Notes: generated by a model not told the origin, from the sequence alone. A DNA stretch of 32,269 nucleotides from Betaproteobacteria bacterium RIFCSPLOWO2_02_FULL_65_20 (GCA_001770425.1 MEQZ01000167.1:3431-35699); one strand, 5' to 3'; positions 17,046 through 28,475 are shown, counted from the first letter of the stretch. Program-made: numbers and translations.

Positions 17046-18316
17046 TTGAAGAACTCCCTGGGGTCGCAGATCTTCCCGGCAATGGCCGAAGCGGCGACGG
17101 TGTAAGGCGACGCCAGATACACCTGCGAGCTCGCGGCTCCCATCCTTCCCTTGAAATTGCGCGCCGTCGACGTAATCGCGACTTCGTTTTCGCCCAGCCG
17201 GTCATCGCCGTAGCCGGCGCAGATGCCGCAGGAGTTCGCCAGCAGTTCGGCGCCGGCATCGACGAGGATCTGCAGCGTACCCTCGCGCGCCGCGATCGCC
17301 TGGTCGTGGGCCGACGCGGGCGCGACCACGAAACGCACGTGTGCCGCGGCGCGCCGGCCTCCGAGCACGCGCGCCGCCATGCGCAGATCCTCGATCTTTG
17401 CGCCGGTGCAGGCGCCGATGTAGGCCGTGTCTATCCGGGTGCCCGCGTGGCGGCCGATCGGCGCGGCATTCGCCGGGCTGTGCGGAGCGGCAACCTGGGG
17501 TTCGAGGGTGGAGGCATCGAAGCGGTGATGCGCCAGCAGCGGTGCCCCCGGATCGCCCTGCCACGTTTCGCCGTCGGTGCCGGATGCACCCACTGACTCC
17601 AGAAAGTCACGCGTCACCGCATCGGGCGCCACCAGGCCCGTCTGCGCGCCCACTTCCGGGGCCATGTTGCACAGGGTCATGCGCTCCTGCATCGGCAGCG
17701 CGGATATCGCGTCGCCTGCGTACTGGATCGCCTGGTATTGCCCGCCGTCCAGGCCGAGCCTGCCGCACAGGGCGAGCATCATGTCCTTTGCCGACACCGC
17801 GGGCCCGAGCTTGCCGCTCCAGTCCACCAGGATGGTGTGCGGCACTTTGAGCCAGATCTCGCCGGTCACCAGCACGCCGAGCATTTCGGTCGCGCCGACG
17901 CCGAACATGTAAGCGCCGAACGCGCCGCCCGTGGGCGAGTGGCTGTCTCCGCCGACCACGAACATGCCGGGGTGCAGGTAGCCCTTTTGCGGCAGCACGA
18001 CGTGGCAGATCCCCTCGCCGTCGTGGAACCGCGTCACGCCGGCCTCTTTCACCCATTCGCGCGCGATGTGGATGATGCGGCGGCTTTCATCGTCGTTGGC
18101 CGGCAGGTAATGGTCGGTGATGACCACGATCTTGTCGGGGTCCCAGACCTTGGCGCCCAGCTTCTCGAGCATGGGTTTCACGCGGCGGGGGCCGCCCGAG
18201 TCGTGCATCATCGCCAGATCGACCCTGCAGGTGACGATTTCCCCCGGCGCGACCGATTTGCGCCCCGCAGCGCGAGCGATGATCTTCTGTGAAAGCGTCT
18301 GTGTTGCCATTGTCAT
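17042..18316 (-). CDS. 3-isopropylmalate dehydratase large subunit-like (LeuC/DmdA-type, 4Fe-4S hydro-lyase)
   Basis: MTMATQTLSQKIIARAAGRKSVAPGEIVTCRVDLAMMHDSGG...VVGGDSHSPTGGAFGAYMFGVGATEM...YIGACTGAKIEDLRMAARVL...NSCGICAGYGD. Confidence 0.9.
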   Translation of the reverse strand: MTMATQTLSQKIIARAAGRKSVAPGEIVTCRVDLAMMHDSGGPRRVKPMLEKLGAKVWDPDKIVVITDHYLPANDDESRRIIHIAREWVKEAGVTRFHDGEGICHVVLPQKGYLHPGMFVVGGDSHSPTGGAFGAYMFGVGATEMLGVLVTGEIWLKVPHTILVDWSGKLGPAVSAKDMMLALCGRLGLDGGQYQAIQYAGDAISALPMQERMTLCNMAPEVGAQTGLVAPDAVTRDFLESVGASGTDGETWQGDPGAPLLAHHRFDASTLEPQVAAPHSPANAAPIGRHAGTRIDTAYIGACTGAKIEDLRMAARVLGGRRAAAHVRFVVAPASAHDQAIAAREGTLQILVDAGAELLANSCGICAGYGDDRLGENEVAITSTARNFKGRMGAASSQVYLASPYTVAASAIAGKICDPREFFK

Positions 18317-19017
18317 CAGATTCCCAGATAGGCCCGCTTGAGGTCGCTGTTGGCGAGCAGTTCGCCGGGCGTGCCGGTGAAAACGATCGCCCCGTTCTCC
18401 ATCACGAAGGCGCGTCCGGCGATCGCGAGGGACTGCCCGACGTTCTGCTCGACCAGGAGAATCGTGAGCCCCTCGTCGTTCAGGCGCCTGATGAGGTCGA
18501 ACACCTCCTCGACGAGCAGCGGCGAGAGCCCGAGCGAGGGTTCGTCCAGAATGAGCAGCCGCGGTTCTCCCATGAGCCCGCGGCCGATCGCGAGCATCTG
18601 CTGCTCGCCGCCGGAGAGCGTGCCGGCGCGCTGCGCAACGCGTTCCCCGAGCCGCGGGAAAATCGCAAACACCCGCTCGATGTTCTGTTCGCGCTTCGCG
18701 CGTCCGCGCAGGTAGCTGCCCAGTGCCAGATTCTCGAGCACCGTCAGATTGGGGAAAATGCGCCGGCCTTCCGGGACCTGGATCAATCCCGCGGCGACGA
18801 TGTCGGTATAGCGCGAGCGGGTCACGTCGTGCCCGTCGAATCGCACCTGGCCGGAGAACGCGGGCACGATTCCGCACAGCGTATTGTTGAGCGTGGACTT
18901 GCCGGCGCCGTTGGAGCCCAGCACGGCGACGATTTCCCCGGCGCCGATCGACATGCTGATGCCGCGCAGCACCTCGACCTGTCCATAGCCGCCGCGAAGG
19001 CCGCGGATTTCAAGCAT
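18316..19017 (-). CDS. livF: Branched-chain amino acid-type ABC transporter ATPase (LivF-like)
   Basis: GSNGAGKSTLNNTL, LSGGEQQMLAIGRGLMGEPRLLILDEPSLGLSPLLVEEVF. Confidence 0.92.
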   Translation of the reverse strand: MLEIRGLRGGYGQVEVLRGISMSIGAGEIVAVLGSNGAGKSTLNNTLCGIVPAFSGQVRFDGHDVTRSRYTDIVAAGLIQVPEGRRIFPNLTVLENLALGSYLRGRAKREQNIERVFAIFPRLGERVAQRAGTLSGGEQQMLAIGRGLMGEPRLLILDEPSLGLSPLLVEEVFDLIRRLNDEGLTILLVEQNVGQSLAIAGRAFVMENGAIVFTGTPGELLANSDLKRAYLGI

Positions 19018-19753
19018 GGACCGAATTCCTGCGCAGCCGCTCCGCGGTGCCGCGGCCAAGATAAGCCTCGATCACCTGCGCGTTGTTGCTGACCTCTGCC
19101 GGCGTGCCTTCGGCGATCAGGCTGCCGTGGTTGAGCACCCAGGTGTATTCGGACAGGCTCATCACCGCCTGCATCACGTGTTCGATCATGAGCACCGTGA
19201 TGCCCGAGTCGCGGATCGACCGGATGACAGGTATCATCTCGCCGATTTCCTGCGGGTTGAGGCCGGCGAGCACCTCGTCGAGCAGCAGCAGCCTGGGTTC
19301 CGCGGCCAGCGCGCGCGCCAGCTCCAGGCGCTTGCGTCCGGAAATGGTGAGGCTGGAGGCGAGCTTGTTGAGTTGATCGGCAAGGCCCACGCGCCGGGCG
19401 ACCGCTTCGGCGCGCGCGAGCGCCTTGCGGCGGCTCCGGTGATGCAGGTGGGCGCCCACGGCGACGTTCTCGTGCACCGTCTGTGCGGCGAACGGCTGCA
19501 CGATCTGGAAGGTGCGCACCATGCCGCGCCGGCAAATGACATGCGGCGGTAGGCCGGTGATGTCCTCGCCCAGAAACCTCACCGTTCCGCGCTCAGGCTT
19601 CAGAAACCCGGACGCCAGGGCGAACAGTGTCGATTTGCCCGCGCCGTTCGGACCGATCAGTGAGGCGATGGCGCCTTGTTGCAGGTGCAGGCTCACATCC
19701 TCGACCGCCTTCAGGCCGCCGAAGCTGATCGAGAGATTGTGCACCTCAAGCAC
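19010..19753 (-). CDS. livG: Branched-chain amino acid-type ABC transporter ATPase (LivG-like)
   Basis: GPNGAGKSTLFALASGFLKPERG, LTISGRKRLELARALAAEPRLLLLDEVLAGLNP. Confidence 0.92.
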   Translation of the reverse strand: MLEVHNLSISFGGLKAVEDVSLHLQQGAIASLIGPNGAGKSTLFALASGFLKPERGTVRFLGEDITGLPPHVICRRGMVRTFQIVQPFAAQTVHENVAVGAHLHHRSRRKALARAEAVARRVGLADQLNKLASSLTISGRKRLELARALAAEPRLLLLDEVLAGLNPQEIGEMIPVIRSIRDSGITVLMIEHVMQAVMSLSEYTWVLNHGSLIAEGTPAEVSNNAQVIEAYLGRGTAERLRRNSVHA

Positions 19754-20708
19754 GCGAGCCCCCTTTGCGCACGGGCGGGGATCCGGAAAGCAGTCCCATG
19801 ATGCCGCGCGGCAGGAACGTCACCATCAATACCAGCAGCAGCCCGTAGACCATGAGACTGATGCCGGGGGCATCTCCCATGAAGCTTCGGGTCAACTCGC
19901 CGAACAGATGCAGCGCAGCAGCCCCGAGCAGCGGACCGAACAGCGTGCCGATCCCGCCGACGATGGGCGCGAGCAGCGCCTCGATGGAAACGCCCGGACC
20001 GTAGGCGATGTGCGGGTCGATGTAGTGGAAGTACTGGACGTAGAACACGCCGCCCGCCGACATGAGAGCACCGGAGATCATGGTGGCGCCCAGCTTGACG
20101 CGGAACACATTCACGCCGAGTGCGGCGGCCGACTCCTCGTTGTCGCGCACGGCCTGCAGCCAGGCCCCGTAGCGCGAGTGCTTGAGCCACCACGCGACCA
20201 GGCAGGCTGCCAGCGTGAAGCCGAGGATCACATACAGGAATCCAGTCCGGGAGGTGAACTGGAAATTGCCCGCCGATTCGGTCAAGGGGATCATCAGGCC
20301 GACCCCGGCACCGGTGAAATCGAAGGTGTTCGACAGGATCCGGAAGACTTCCGCGAAAGCCAGCGTCACCAATGCGAAGTAGGAGCCGCGCAGTCCGTAC
20401 CGGAACGAAAGCGCGCCGATGAAGGCGCCGACCGCGGCGCCCAGCGCGACCGCGGCGGGAAGCGCCGCCCAGGCGTTCCAGCCGAATTTCACCTGCAGCA
20501 CCGCGGCCGCGTAGGCGCCGGTGCCGAAGAACACCGCGTGGCCGAACGAAAACTGGCCGCCGAACCCGCCGAGGATGTTCCACGCCTGTCCGAGCAGCGC
20601 CGCGTACAGGGTCATGATCACGATGTTGAGCACGAATCCGGAGGAAACGAAAAGCGGCAGCGCGGCGACCACGATGCCGAACACGATGAGCGCGATGAGG
20701 TCCTTCAT
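19746..20708 (-). CDS. livM: Branched-chain amino acid-type ABC permease (LivM-like)
   Basis: MKDLIALIVFGIVVAALPLFVSSGFVLNIVIMTLYAALLGQAWNILGGFGGQFSFGHAVFFGTGAYAAA. Confidence 0.92.
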   Translation of the reverse strand: MKDLIALIVFGIVVAALPLFVSSGFVLNIVIMTLYAALLGQAWNILGGFGGQFSFGHAVFFGTGAYAAAVLQVKFGWNAWAALPAAVALGAAVGAFIGALSFRYGLRGSYFALVTLAFAEVFRILSNTFDFTGAGVGLMIPLTESAGNFQFTSRTGFLYVILGFTLAACLVAWWLKHSRYGAWLQAVRDNEESAAALGVNVFRVKLGATMISGALMSAGGVFYVQYFHYIDPHIAYGPGVSIEALLAPIVGGIGTLFGPLLGAAALHLFGELTRSFMGDAPGISLMVYGLLLVLMVTFLPRGIMGLLSGSPPVRKGGSRA

Positions 20709-20914
20709 GCCGCCGCCTCCGATCGCTCTCCGGGTTCTTGAATATCGGGCCGTCGGCGTCCGCTCACATTCACCTTCCCCGCATCCCCGCTTCGCGGGGC
20801 GCCGGCGGAGCGGCCGTGCCAGCGCAGCAGCACAGCGAAGCCGGCGCAATGCGGCGCCTCCGCCGCGCTCGTTCCGTGGCGCCACGCTTCGGCGCCGCCT
20901 GCTCGGTGGCTCAT
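20705..20914 (-). CDS. Hypothetical 69-aa ORF coupled by ATGA overlaps to livH (upstream) and livM (downstream)
   Basis: ATG (cat 20912-20914) overlaps the livH TGA; its own TGA overlaps the livM ATG. MSHRAGGAEAWRHGTSAAEAPHCAGFAVLLRWHGRSAGAPRSGDAGKVNVSGRRRPDIQEPGERSEAAA. Low-complexity; coding status unproven. Confidence 0.35.
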   Translation of the reverse strand: MSHRAGGAEAWRHGTSAAEAPHCAGFAVLLRWHGRSAGAPRSGDAGKVNVSGRRRPDIQEPGERSEAAA

Positions 20915-21783
20915 GTTCGCGCCCCGAACAGGCCCTGCGGGCGGAACAGCAGCACGGCGATGAAAATCAGGAAAATCCCGATCTGGCCGAGCGATTCCCC
21001 CAGCCACAGGCCGCCCACCGATTCGACCACGCCGATGATGAACCCGCCGGCCAGCGCGCCGGCAAAGCTGCCCATGCCGCCCAGCACGACGATCGTGAAC
21101 GCGATCAGCACGAAACCGTTGCCGACCTGGGGGTTCACGTAATAGGCCGGCAAGAGGAAGCAGGCCGCCGCGCCGAGGCAGGCAAGCCCGATGCCGAAGC
21201 TCATCGCGAACACGTGCTCGACATCGATGCCGACCAGCTTCGCGCCGTGCCGCTCCTTGGCGATCGCCCGGATGGCCCGGCCCAGATCGGTCTTCGCGAG
21301 CAGCAGCAGCAGCACGGCGCAGACCGCAAGCGCGCCGGCGAATGCCGCGAGCTTGGGGATCGAAATCATCGCGCCCAGGATGCCGACCGTGGTAAACGTG
21401 TAGGCGGTCTCGATCGTGCGCGTGTCCGATCGCCACAGGTAGAGCGCCAGGTTTTCCATCACGATCGCCAGGCCCAAGGTGACCAGGAGGATGTTCTCGT
21501 CCTTGCCGTGGCTGGCGCGGCCGATGACGAAACGCTGCAGTCCGTATCCGAGCGCGAACATCGCCGGTACCATTACCGGGAGCGACGCGTAGGGGTCCAG
21601 GCCCAGCGACTGGTGCAGGAAATACACGCCGTAGAGCGCGATCATCAGCAGCGCGCCGTGGGCGAAATTGATGATGTGCAGCACGCCGTAGATCAGCGTC
21701 AACCCCAGCGCAATGAGCGCGTAGACGGCCCCGGTCGTGAGGCCGTTCAGGACGGACGGGAAAAGGATCGAGAGTTCAAGCAT
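20911..21783 (-). CDS. livH: Branched-chain amino acid-type ABC permease (LivH-like)
   Basis: FPSVLNGLTTGAVYALIALGLTLIYGVLHIINFAHGALLMIALYGVYFL. Confidence 0.92.
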   Translation of the reverse strand: MLELSILFPSVLNGLTTGAVYALIALGLTLIYGVLHIINFAHGALLMIALYGVYFLHQSLGLDPYASLPVMVPAMFALGYGLQRFVIGRASHGKDENILLVTLGLAIVMENLALYLWRSDTRTIETAYTFTTVGILGAMISIPKLAAFAGALAVCAVLLLLLAKTDLGRAIRAIAKERHGAKLVGIDVEHVFAMSFGIGLACLGAAACFLLPAYYVNPQVGNGFVLIAFTIVVLGGMGSFAGALAGGFIIGVVESVGGLWLGESLGQIGIFLIFIAVLLFRPQGLFGART

Positions 21784-21887
21784 CTCGCTACTCCTCTCTG
21801 CCTTGACGGGAGAGGGGTCGGGGGAGAGGTTGAAACGACGAGGCTTCCCCGCTCCCGCGAGGAGAAAGGGGAATCTTCGCTACGCGC

Positions 21888-23120
21888 CTACGCCTTCCAG
21901 GGGAACACGGGCTCGGCCTGCGCGTAGGTGTTCGGCAGCACGACTTTGATATCCCCTTTGAGCACCTGCATCATCAGCGGCTGCGCGCCCTGATTCTGGC
22001 CGTTGACGAACTTGGTCGGGCCGTAGGGCATGAAGTGCTTGTCCCAGGTCGAGTTGGAAAGCGCCTCGATGATCGCTGCGCGGTCGCGCGACTTGGCGCG
22101 CTCGATGCCGTCGGCGAGCAGATGCACCGCCTGGTAGTTGAGGAATACCTCGTAGGTGTAGAACTGGCCCTTCATGGCCTCGACTTTCCTGCGCAGCGCG
22201 AGCGCCCGCTTGTCCTTGGGGTTGTACCAGTGGTTGCAGTCGATGATGCCGTTGGCGACGTCGGGAAACTCCTTGACGAACTTGAACGAGGAGGCGCCTC
22301 CGCCGAGCACCGAGAAGATCGCCTTCGGCTGCACGTTCTGCTGCTTCATGGTGCGCACCAGCAGCGCGTACTCGTTGTAGTAGTTCGCCGGGATGACGAT
22401 GTCCGGGTTGAGCGCTTTCATGCGCAGCACGATGTTGTTGAAGTCGCGCGTCGGATTGGCGTGCTTGACCACGTCCACGATCTGGTAACCCATGCCCGGG
22501 AGCTGTTGCGACAGCAGGTTCGCGGTGCCGGTGCCGAACAGCGATTCCTCATGGATGATCATCACGGTCTTGGCCGGCTTTCCGGCCAGCGTGTTCATGA
22601 TGTGCAGGTAGTTCATCGCCTGCTGCGACACCGTCCGGTAGCCGGGGGCGAAGCGGAACACGTTCTTCAGGCCCCGTTCGACGATCTGGTCGGCGACGCC
22701 GACGTCCACGACGTGAGGAATGTTGTACTTGGCCGCCGCCTGGGTGGTCGCCAGGCAGATCGCGCTCGCATAGGCGCCGACGATCGCCGATACGCCTTCT
22801 GCGTTCATCTTCTCGACTTCGGATACGCCGACATCGGGCTTGGACTGCGCGTCGCCGAGCACGGTCCGGATCTTCGCGCCCCCGAGGGACTTGATGCCGC
22901 CGGCCGCGTTGATCTCGTCGATCGCGATCTGCGCTCCGAGCCGGGATAGCCCGCCGGAGTAGGCGAGCGCACCGGACACCGGGTGCAGCACCCCGATCTT
23001 GATCGGCCCGGACTGGCCGCGCACGATGGCCGGAAAGCCGGCCAGGCCGGTCGCGGTGGCTGCGGCGACGGCTGCGGAACGCTTGAGGAATTCGCGCCGG
23101 TTACTGTTCTGTTTGCCCAT
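21888..23120 (-). CDS. ABC transporter periplasmic substrate-binding protein (LivK-like, Tat-type signal)
   Basis: MGKQNSNRREFLKRSAAVAAATATGLAGFPAIVRGQSGPIKIGVLHPVSGALAYSG; Peripla_BP_6-like; twin-arginine motif NRREFLKR. Confidence 0.92.
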   Translation of the reverse strand: MGKQNSNRREFLKRSAAVAAATATGLAGFPAIVRGQSGPIKIGVLHPVSGALAYSGGLSRLGAQIAIDEINAAGGIKSLGGAKIRTVLGDAQSKPDVGVSEVEKMNAEGVSAIVGAYASAICLATTQAAAKYNIPHVVDVGVADQIVERGLKNVFRFAPGYRTVSQQAMNYLHIMNTLAGKPAKTVMIIHEESLFGTGTANLLSQQLPGMGYQIVDVVKHANPTRDFNNIVLRMKALNPDIVIPANYYNEYALLVRTMKQQNVQPKAIFSVLGGGASSFKFVKEFPDVANGIIDCNHWYNPKDKRALALRRKVEAMKGQFYTYEVFLNYQAVHLLADGIERAKSRDRAAIIEALSNSTWDKHFMPYGPTKFVNGQNQGAQPLMMQVLKGDIKVVLPNTYAQAEPVFPWKA

Positions 23121-23297
23121 GATTGCAGGTTCCTTGGCTAAGAATGGTTAGGGATCGGTGCCGATGTTGCATCCGGCTTTGGCGTGAGGGCTGCCCGTAC
23201 GGGCGAATGCCCATCTTTCGGATAATGATACATCTGCCCGAGACCGGCCGCACTGCGTTTGCGCTCGCCCGCGCTTTGGGGTAATTTGCAGGTTACA

Positions 23298-25353
<2,056 letters not shown>

Positions 25354-25470
25354 GCAGGCCCCATGTCGCCGGGGAACATTTCTGAACTTTAGTTCGCGGA
25401 CCTGCTGCGCGGTTACACCGGCGATGCGGGCGACCCGGCGTTCAACGCTGTGAAGAAATGATTTTGGTCA

Positions 25471-26064
25471 ATGCCTGCTAAAAGCCTCATGAAGCCGGCA
25501 CTGCTTCCCATCGGGCGCATCGAGAACCGGATCCTCGTCGTGCGCGGGCAGAAGGTTTTGCTCGATAGCGATCTCGCCGCGCTCTACGGGGTCGAAACGC
25601 GGGTGCTCAACCAGGCGGTCAAGCGTAATCTCGAACGGTTTCCGGCCGACTTCATGTTCCGACTCTCAGCCAAGGAGTTCGAAAGTTGGAGATCACAAAT
25701 TGTGATGTCCAAACCGGGTGCGATAATGGGGCTGCGCCGCGCGCCTTTTGCGTTCACCGAACACGGTGCTCTCATGGCGGCTTCCGTATTGAACACTTCC
25801 CGCGCCGTCGAAGTCGGCCTTTACGTCGTGCGTGCCTTCGTGCGCCTGCGCGAAACGCTCGTTGCGCACAAGGAGCTTGCCGCAAAACTTGAAGAGCTCG
25901 AACAAAAGACCGAGGCGCTCGCGCTGCGCCATGACACGCTTGCCGCCAATACGCGCGCCCAGTTGCGGCAGGTGTTCGAAGCCATCCGCGAGTTGATGAG
26001 CCCGCCAGAGCCCAGGCGCCGGCCTATCGGATTCGTCACTCCCGAAGAGAAGAAACGCAGCTAA
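25471..26064 (+). CDS. ORF6N-domain DNA-binding protein (phage antirepressor/KilA-N-like)
   Basis: IENRILVVRGQKVLLDSDLAALYGVETRVLNQAVKRNLERFPADFMFRLSAKEF...AFTEHGALMAASVLNTSRAVEVGLYVVRAFVRLRE. Confidence 0.88.
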   Translation: MPAKSLMKPALLPIGRIENRILVVRGQKVLLDSDLAALYGVETRVLNQAVKRNLERFPADFMFRLSAKEFESWRSQIVMSKPGAIMGLRRAPFAFTEHGALMAASVLNTSRAVEVGLYVVRAFVRLRETLVAHKELAAKLEELEQKTEALALRHDTLAANTRAQLRQVFEAIRELMSPPEPRRRPIGFVTPEEKKRS

Positions 26065-26075
26065 GACGCACAAGC

Positions 26076-26105
26076 AAAAACGCCCGCGCGAAGGCGCGGT
26101 GTTGA
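26076..26105. terminator. Possible Rho-independent terminator (T-run on minus strand)
   Basis: AAAAACGCCCGCGCGAAGGCGCGGTGTT; CCGCGC-GAAG-GCGCGG stem, minus-strand copy followed by cgTTTTTgc. Confidence 0.4.
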
Positions 26106-26188
26106 GGGGTGTAGTAGTTCTCCGGTACTTGCGTCCGGATGTATAGCGATTACCGCGCGCTGCCGCATTTCCACTTCGCATTCCAGGG

Positions 26189-26266
26189 GAAACGTTAAGA
26201 AAAGGCATGGAACAGAAGGCCGTGGAGTTCGTGAAAAAGAGCGCGCAGATCTACCAGAAGGCATGA
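26189..26266 (+). pseudogene. thiC 3'-end fragment, copy 2
   Basis: Reads [25 protein letters not shown] versus thi[26 protein letters not shown]; about 64/78 nt identical by hand alignment. Confidence 0.85.
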
Positions 26267-26401
26267 CTCCGCCCCGTGCCGCCAGGCACAATTGCGAACA
26301 TGGCCAGACGGACATGCGCGTCCGGCGTGGCGGAGCGGCTGATCCGGTTGTCAAAAACGGCAATAGACCTGGCCCGGATATCTGCCGCGGTCTTCTTTCC
26401 G

Positions 26402-27442
26402 TCACTTTCCCGCCTTGGTAATATACTGATCCCAAAGCTTGCTCCATTTGTCCCATCCATCGATGACCATGGCCGGATCGAGAATGACCAGCCTGGTTCG
26501 CTCGATCGGACTCTTCGTCTTGCTGTTCGCCGGAACGGCGCCGTGATCGCTGAACAGTTTCTGCGCGTCGGTGAGCATGAAATCCGCGAACAACAGCGCA
26601 GCGTTGGGATGCGGCGCTTGCCTGGCGATCGCGACTCCGTTTGGTTTCGCGATGACCGGGTCGAGCATCAGCATTGCGATCGGCGCCTGCTTGTGTTGTA
26701 AGTGGTCGATCTCGAAGCTGTAGATCGTCAACGCCAAGGGCACATCGCCGGCGGCGACCATATTGGCGAGAACGATGTGCCCCTTGCGCTTTTGCAAATC
26801 CTGCGCGCCGATCCCGCGGAAAAAATCGAGCGCGCGCTTCTCGCCCCAGTAAAGGATCAGCTCGGCCATCCAGTCGGCGTCCGACTGCTCGATGCCGAGC
26901 TTGCCTTTCCATTGCGGTTTGAGCAGATCCTCGTAGGTTTTCGGCAAATCCTCTTTCTTGATCAAATTGGTGTTGTAGGCCTGCACGAACACATTGAACC
27001 GTGTCGGAAAGTACAGGCGGTGGCCGGGGATCGCATTCTGTACTAGCTCCTTGGCGAACGGGGTGTAGAAAGTCGTCAGCACTTTTTCCCGCGCCAGCGC
27101 TTCGAGTTCCGGTCCGTTGGTTTCGATCGCATCGACGAAGTGCCGCTGGGCAGTCGCCTCGGCCAGCGTGCGCTGAACGACGTTCTCGCTTCGCGACCTC
27201 CAGGTGTTCACTTTCACCCCGTATTTGGCTTCGAATGCGGCGGTCAGGCGCTTCAGGTCCTCGGCGTTGATCGACGTATAGAAATTGACCACGCCTTCCT
27301 TCTTCGCCGCGGCGACGAGGCGCTCGCTTCGATCCGGCCCCTGGTAATCCAGAATTTTCCGCGCGGCATCCTGCGCGCCCCCCGGGCGTGCCGTAACCAG
27401 GAGTAATGCGGCCAATATGATCGGTATCGTCGGTGTTCTCAT
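26402..27442 (-). CDS. Extracellular ABC substrate-binding protein, iron(III)/PBP2-like, with signal peptide
   Basis: MRTPTIPIILAALLLVTARPGGAQDAARKILDYQGPDRSERLVAAAKKEGVVNFYTSINAEDLKRLTAAFEAKYGVKVNTWRSRSENVVQRTLAEA. Confidence 0.88.
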   Translation of the reverse strand: MRTPTIPIILAALLLVTARPGGAQDAARKILDYQGPDRSERLVAAAKKEGVVNFYTSINAEDLKRLTAAFEAKYGVKVNTWRSRSENVVQRTLAEATAQRHFVDAIETNGPELEALAREKVLTTFYTPFAKELVQNAIPGHRLYFPTRFNVFVQAYNTNLIKKEDLPKTYEDLLKPQWKGKLGIEQSDADWMAELILYWGEKRALDFFRGIGAQDLQKRKGHIVLANMVAAGDVPLALTIYSFEIDHLQHKQAPIAMLMLDPVIAKPNGVAIARQAPHPNAALLFADFMLTDAQKLFSDHGAVPANSKTKSPIERTRLVILDPAMVIDGWDKWSKLWDQYITKAGK

Positions 27443-27466
27443 GGCTCCTCCTCCGAGTGAAACTGA

Positions 27467-27748
<282 letters not shown>

Positions 27749-27797
27749 TAGGCACGGGCTGATGTAGTACAATCCGACTACCTAACGGAGCCGAGCC

Positions 27798-28088
27798 ATG
27801 GCCACTACCGCCACCAGCATAAAATTGCCGTCCGCTCTCAAGGCTGAACTGGAAAAACTCGCCCATCGCTCCGGCGAGACGACCCACGCGGTCATGGTGC
27901 GCGCACTGGCCGAACACGTTGCAGCGGCCAAGCGCTACCGCAGTTTTCTCGATGATGCCGCGCGTGCCGATGTCGCCATGCAGGAGAGCGGCGTTGGGTA
28001 TGCGATGCAGGATGTGCACGCATACGTCACGGCCAAGGTGCGCGGCGAGCGGGCGAAGCGGCCAAGCCCCGTGAAGTGGCGCAAGTAA
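27798..28088 (+). CDS. Ribbon-helix-helix antitoxin (CopG/ParD-like)
   Basis: MATTATSIKLPSALKAELEKLAHRSGETTHAVMVRALAEHV RHH motif; overlapping toxin downstream. Confidence 0.82.
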   Translation: MATTATSIKLPSALKAELEKLAHRSGETTHAVMVRALAEHVAAAKRYRSFLDDAARADVAMQESGVGYAMQDVHAYVTAKVRGERAKRPSPVKWRK

Positions 28089-28369
28089 TCTACGCGGCCG
28101 AAGCGCTCGCCGATCTGGAGCGGCTGGGCGAGTTCCTGCTGGAGCAAGCCCCGGAGTCGGCCGCGGCGGTTGTGGCGCGCGTGACCGACGCGATCGAGAT
28201 TCTGGTGGACCATCCGCTCATCGGCCGCCGCGTGGAGGGCGAGTTGCGCGAGTTGGTGATATTGCGCGGCGCCTTGGGCTACCTCGCCCTGTACCACTTC
28301 GACCCTGTCCGGGATATCGTTCGGCTGTTGCGCATTCGGCACCAGCGCGAAGTCGGTTATCGCGACTGA
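28076..28369 (+). CDS. ParE/RelE-superfamily toxin
   Basis: GTG start overlapping the antitoxin; QVIYAAEALADLERLGEFLLEQAPESAAAVVARVTDAIEILVDHPLIGRRVEGELRELVI..YLALYHFDPVRDIVRLLRIRHQREVGY. Confidence 0.86.
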   Translation: MAQVIYAAEALADLERLGEFLLEQAPESAAAVVARVTDAIEILVDHPLIGRRVEGELRELVILRGALGYLALYHFDPVRDIVRLLRIRHQREVGYRD

Positions 28370-28475
28370 AGGGCGCATGTCCCGCCGTGAGGGTGAAATG
28401 CCCGCTCGATGGTTATCGGTGGCCGGAGTCTGATCGCCCGCCCGGTATAATCCGCCTCACTTCAAAAGGGGCACC

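Noticed and set aside
19512-21927. Long plus ORFs opposite livM/livH
   Set aside because: Shadow ORFs rich in His/Arg/Gln/Asp, no domain; the minus strand encodes clear permeases.
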